64,000 nucleotides of DNA from Konateibacter massiliensis (lineage in GTDB: Bacteria; Bacillota; Clostridia; Lachnospirales; Lachnospiraceae): NCBI RefSeq assembly GCF_900184995.1, contig NZ_LT860099.1, positions 1,266,269 through 1,330,268 of the forward strand. The letters run 5' to 3'. The notes under the pieces were generated by a model, which saw nothing but the letters and a program-made list of their open reading frames with translations, ran no database searches and was not told where the DNA came from. Positions within the stretch are counted from its first letter, which is position 1; every line of letters begins with the position of its first letter. Positions 61,634-64,000 of this stretch are shown in pieces. The position numbers were made by a program, and so were the translations under genes.

Positions 61634-62479
61634 TCACCTCCCGGATATTTTTCCAATTGTGTATGCTATAAAAAAAGCTACTATATCAACCGCTACAATC
61701 GTAGAACCTACCGGTGTTCCGGCAAGAATGGATATGATAATTCCCACAAAAGCACAGAACACAGACAGCACCGCCGAACAAATGGTGACAGAAAAAAAAC
61801 TCTTAAATATTCTCATGGCTGACAGTGCCGGAAAAATCACCAGGGCAGAAATCAGCAGAGAGCCTACCAAGTTCATAGCCAGCACGATGATTACAGCGAT
61901 GATAACGGCAATCAGCAGATTATACCTTTCCGCTTTCGTTCCCGTCGCCTTTGCAAAATTCTCATCAAAGGTAACTGCGAAAATCTTGTTGTAGAACAAG
62001 ATAAAAATGATTACTACAAGCACGGATAAAACCGCGCATATCCATACCTCACCTTTTGTCAATGTCAGAATGGAGGTCGAGCCAAACAAAGTACTGCATA
62101 CATCCCCTGACAGATTGGGACCGGTAGAAAAAATATTCATAAGTAAGTAGCCGATTGCCAAGGCACCGACAGAAATCATGGCAATTGCGGCATCCCCTTT
62201 TATTTTGGTATTTTGCCCCGTGCGAAGCAATAGAATTGCGCAAATAATGGTAGCCGGCAAAACAAACAGCATATCATTACTAAAGTTCATGATTGCCGCT
62301 ATCGCCATCGCACCGAAAGCTACATGGGAAAGCCCATCTCCAATAAAGGAAAACCGTTTTAGTACCAGTGTAACGCCAAGCAGGGAGGAACACAGCGCAA
62401 TTAAAACGCCGACAATCAATGCATACCGCACAAATGGGTATTGAAAATATAGTTCTAGTTTTTCAAAAATTCCGTTCAT
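61634..62479 (-). CDS. Metal ABC transporter permease (ZnuB/MntB type)
   Basis: A 281-residue ABC-3 family permease with about eight helices. Family motifs: LGVTLVLKRFSFIGDGLSHVAFGAMAIA (about 35-62), VTFDENFAKATGTKAERYNLL and LVGSLLISALVIFPALSAMRIF. The ATG overlaps the ATPase stop (four bases) and follows AGGAGG. It transports zinc or manganese across the membrane together with the adjacent ATPase and binding protein. Confidence 0.94.
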   Translation of the reverse strand: MNGIFEKLELYFQYPFVRYALIVGVLIALCSSLLGVTLVLKRFSFIGDGLSHVAFGAMAIAAIMNFSNDMLFVLPATIICAILLLRTGQNTKIKGDAAIAMISVGALAIGYLLMNIFSTGPNLSGDVCSTLFGSTSILTLTKGEVWICAVLSVLVVIIFILFYNKIFAVTFDENFAKATGTKAERYNLLIAVIIAVIIVLAMNLVGSLLISALVIFPALSAMRIFKSFFSVTICSAVLSVFCAFVGIIISILAGTPVGSTIVAVDIVAFFIAYTIGKISGR

Positions 62480-63189
62480 TTTGTATCACCTCCTGACAGC
62501 GCTCCAAAGCCTTTCCCAATCTCACTTTGCAGATATTCCTGTTTTGTTCCGCAGAAAATATTTTGTCCGATGTGCAGGATATGGCTGGCATAATGAACAG
62601 CCGCCGCAATGTCATGAGAAATCATAATAATGGTGATACCGTCTTTTTTATTTAACTCTTCTATCAAATGGTACATTTCCGCTGTTACTTTTGGATCAAG
62701 ACCGGACACCGGCTCATCCAGAAGAAGCACCTTACGGGTAGCGCAAAGTGCGCGAGCCAAAAGAACACGTTGCTGCTGTCCGCCGGATAACTCCCTATAG
62801 CAACGATCTGCCAATTGCTCAATCATCATTTTCTGCATCGCTTCCTCTGCGAGAACCTTTTCCTCTCTCTTGTAAAAGGGGCGAAAGCCGCAGCGACTCT
62901 GACATCCGGAGAGAACAATCTCTCTCACGGATGCCGGGAAATCCCGCTGAACAAGCGTCTGTTGCGGAAGATAACCAATCTCGTTAGGTTTTAGACCGTC
63001 TCCCATCGAAATACTGCCGCTGATTGGTGGCTGCAAGTGGAGCAGGGTTTTCATTAAAGTAGACTTGCCGGAGCCATTTTCACCCACAATACAGAAATAA
63101 TCCCCTGCATGTATGGAAAAATTCAGATTGTGCAGAACAGCTCTGCCATCATATCCCAGCGTCAGATTTTGACAGGTGATTTGAGTCAT
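62476..63189 (-). CDS. Metal ABC transporter ATP-binding protein (ZnuC/MntA type)
   Basis: A 237-residue ATPase. Walker A GENGSGKSTLMK, Q-loop in YLPQQTLVQRDFP, signature LSGGQQQRVLLARAL, Walker B VLLLDEPVSGLD and H-loop IIMISHD are all present. Start at 63189 (MTQITCQ) has GGAGGG six bases upstream; the alternative at 63204 lies before that site. It is embedded in the uptake operon between the binding protein and the permease. Confidence 0.95.
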   Translation of the reverse strand: MTQITCQNLTLGYDGRAVLHNLNFSIHAGDYFCIVGENGSGKSTLMKTLLHLQPPISGSISMGDGLKPNEIGYLPQQTLVQRDFPASVREIVLSGCQSRCGFRPFYKREEKVLAEEAMQKMMIEQLADRCYRELSGGQQQRVLLARALCATRKVLLLDEPVSGLDPKVTAEMYHLIEELNKKDGITIIMISHDIAAAVHYASHILHIGQNIFCGTKQEYLQSEIGKGFGALSGGDTK

Positions 63190-63200
63190 AATATCCCTCC

Positions 63201-64000
63201 TCACCTTAATACTTCTTTCAGAACACCGAGATTGCTTTCCATAACAGAAAGATAGGTTGCTCCGCCAGAAACATCTTCAGAAGTCGTGGATTGCATCGAA
63301 TCCAATGTCAAAATCTGCTGGTTCTTGTTTTGTGTATTCTCGGTGATGGTCTTTGCAATTTTCTGATCCGATTTTTCAATTGTCAGAACGCTATTTAACC
63401 CAAGTTCATCCACCTTACCTGCAAGAAATGTAATCGTTTCAAAGCTCGCCTCTGTTTCCGCAGAGCAGCCAACAAAAGCGGCATAGTAGGAAAGATCATA
63501 ATCATCTGCAAGATAGCGGAATGGAAAACGATCACCAAAGAGCAGCGTTTTTTGTGCTGTCGCATTTATGGCAGACTGATACTCCGTATCGAGAGCAGAC
63601 AGCTTTTCGTTATACGCCGCAACATTTGCCTGATAGCGTTCTGCATTGTCCGGGTCAATTTCTGCCAAAGTATCCGCAATCACACTGCAAAGAACTTTTG
63701 CATTTCTCAGAGAAAGCCAAACATGCTCATCATACTCCGGTCCTTCTTCCTCACCGCTTTCTTCCTCTTCTTCTGCTTCCATGCCTTCAATCACTTCTTC
63801 TTCCTTGACGGTATCGCCCAATACTTCCAGTAGATTGATGACCTTCATGTCTTTGTTGGTTGCTTCTTTCAGGGCATCTTCTACCCATTCATCCGATTCA
63901 CCACCGACATAGATAAACAGATCACAGGTAGAAATCTTCAAAATATCCTCAGCCGTAGGTTGGTAGCTATGCAAATCAACACCATTGTCAAGAAGCATGG
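63201..64000 (-). CDS. Metal ABC transporter substrate-binding protein (ZnuA/TroA type), 5' end outside window
   Basis: At least 266 residues of a cluster 9 binding protein. The visible part begins in the first lobe (VDLHSYQPTAEDILKISTCDLFIYVGGESDEW). Ligand-like residues include the histidine in DLHSYQP and the one in YDEHVWLS, and a third histidine position is not obvious. Between lobes is a strongly acidic stretch (EEVIEGMEAEEEEESGEEEG) where zinc-specific ZnuA proteins often have a histidine-rich loop. SYYAAFVGCSAETEASFETI marks the C-terminal lobe. Signal peptide and lipobox would be beyond 64000. Zinc versus manganese cannot be decided. Confidence 0.92.
   Translation of the reverse strand, partial: MLLDNGVDLHSYQPTAEDILKISTCDLFIYVGGESDEWVEDALKEATNKDMKVINLLEVLGDTVKEEEVIEGMEAEEEEESGEEEGPEYDEHVWLSLRNAKVLCSVIADTLAEIDPDNAERYQANVAAYNEKLSALDTEYQSAINATAQKTLLFGDRFPFRYLADDYDLSYYAAFVGCSAETEASFETITFLAGKVDELGLNSVLTIEKSDQKIAKTITENTQNKNQQILTLDSMQSTTSEDVSGGATYLSVMESNLGVLKEVLR

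Noticed and set aside
63998-64000. True start codon of the metal-binding protein at the window edge
   Set aside because: The ATG encodes a methionine inside the first lobe; signal peptide and upstream residues are missing, so the gene extends past 64000.

Overview
The window reads as chromosomal DNA of a spore-forming, anaerobic Clostridia bacterium, most likely a Lachnospiraceae member. The evidence is a complete spoIIAA-spoIIAB-sigF cassette followed directly by spoVAA-AB-AC-AD, a valS T-box leader, a moderately AT-rich base composition, many AGGAGG-type ribosome binding sites, and cytoplasmic pectin-oligosaccharide genes of the gut-Firmicute type. No species is assigned. Nearly every gene lies on the minus strand. 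Only four convincing genes are on the plus strand: 31331-31663, 39462-39638, 52943-53818 and 53832-54422. No rRNA, tRNA, CRISPR array, phage or insertion sequence was seen.

Layout, in coordinate order (transcription mostly runs right to left). 0.06-6.3 kb: a MacB-like ABC module (ATPase, CARDB/NEW3-like membrane-anchored protein, FtsX-type permease) followed by a bacterial Ig-like secreted protein and an AIM24-family protein, with a TPR-type glycosyltransferase upstream. 6.3-7.6 kb: glyA with a clear promoter. 7.7-12 kb: the sporulation operon spoIIAA-spoIIAB-sigF, a small membrane protein, then spoVAA-spoVAB-spoVAC-spoVAD, with no spoVAE. 12.2-16.6 kb: a zinc-ribbon/TPR protein, a 48-residue protein, folC, and a FapA/DUF342 protein. 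16.9-22.5 kb: a heterodimeric ABC exporter and an LtaS-type sulfatase. 22.6-25.9 kb: valS with a T-box leader that has a long repeat-filled gap before the start codon. 25.9-31.2 kb: an ABC-2 exporter with a LuxR-type two-component system. 31.3-40.7 kb: an acidic membrane-anchored protein, a MocR regulator, a DUF2225 protein, glnS, a HEAT-THUMP methyltransferase, a chemoreceptor, a small protein, and a YitT protein with a 25-codon upstream ORF.

40.9-51.9 kb is the clearest metabolic system. A binding protein and two permeases (no ATPase) would import pectic oligosaccharides. Leaderless GH105, GH28 and CE8 enzymes, and perhaps an alpha/beta hydrolase, would process them in the cytoplasm. The YesN-type AraC regulator inside this locus carries one in-frame amber codon between its sensor and its DNA-binding half. 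The presumed promoters of both operons share a paired GTTCA direct repeat that is its natural candidate operator.

52-64 kb: proB, a LysR regulator, an XRE/desulfoferrodoxin-like fusion, a degenerate GIY-YIG protein, nth, a cupin, a TIM-barrel protein, small membrane proteins, an OmpR-type two-component system with two unknown membrane proteins, and a zinc/manganese-type ABC uptake operon whose binding protein runs off the window end.

Intergenic DNA holds at least two dispersed repeat families. One is a GTGTGAGC hairpin, in some copies attached to a 47-bp GC-rich core. The other is a hairpin with a conserved TCGTGAAATACCTC-like loop. Two elements fold as apparent three-way junctions (29368-29473 and 33179-33312). 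These structured elements and the pectin regulator/operator pair are the main things worth following up.
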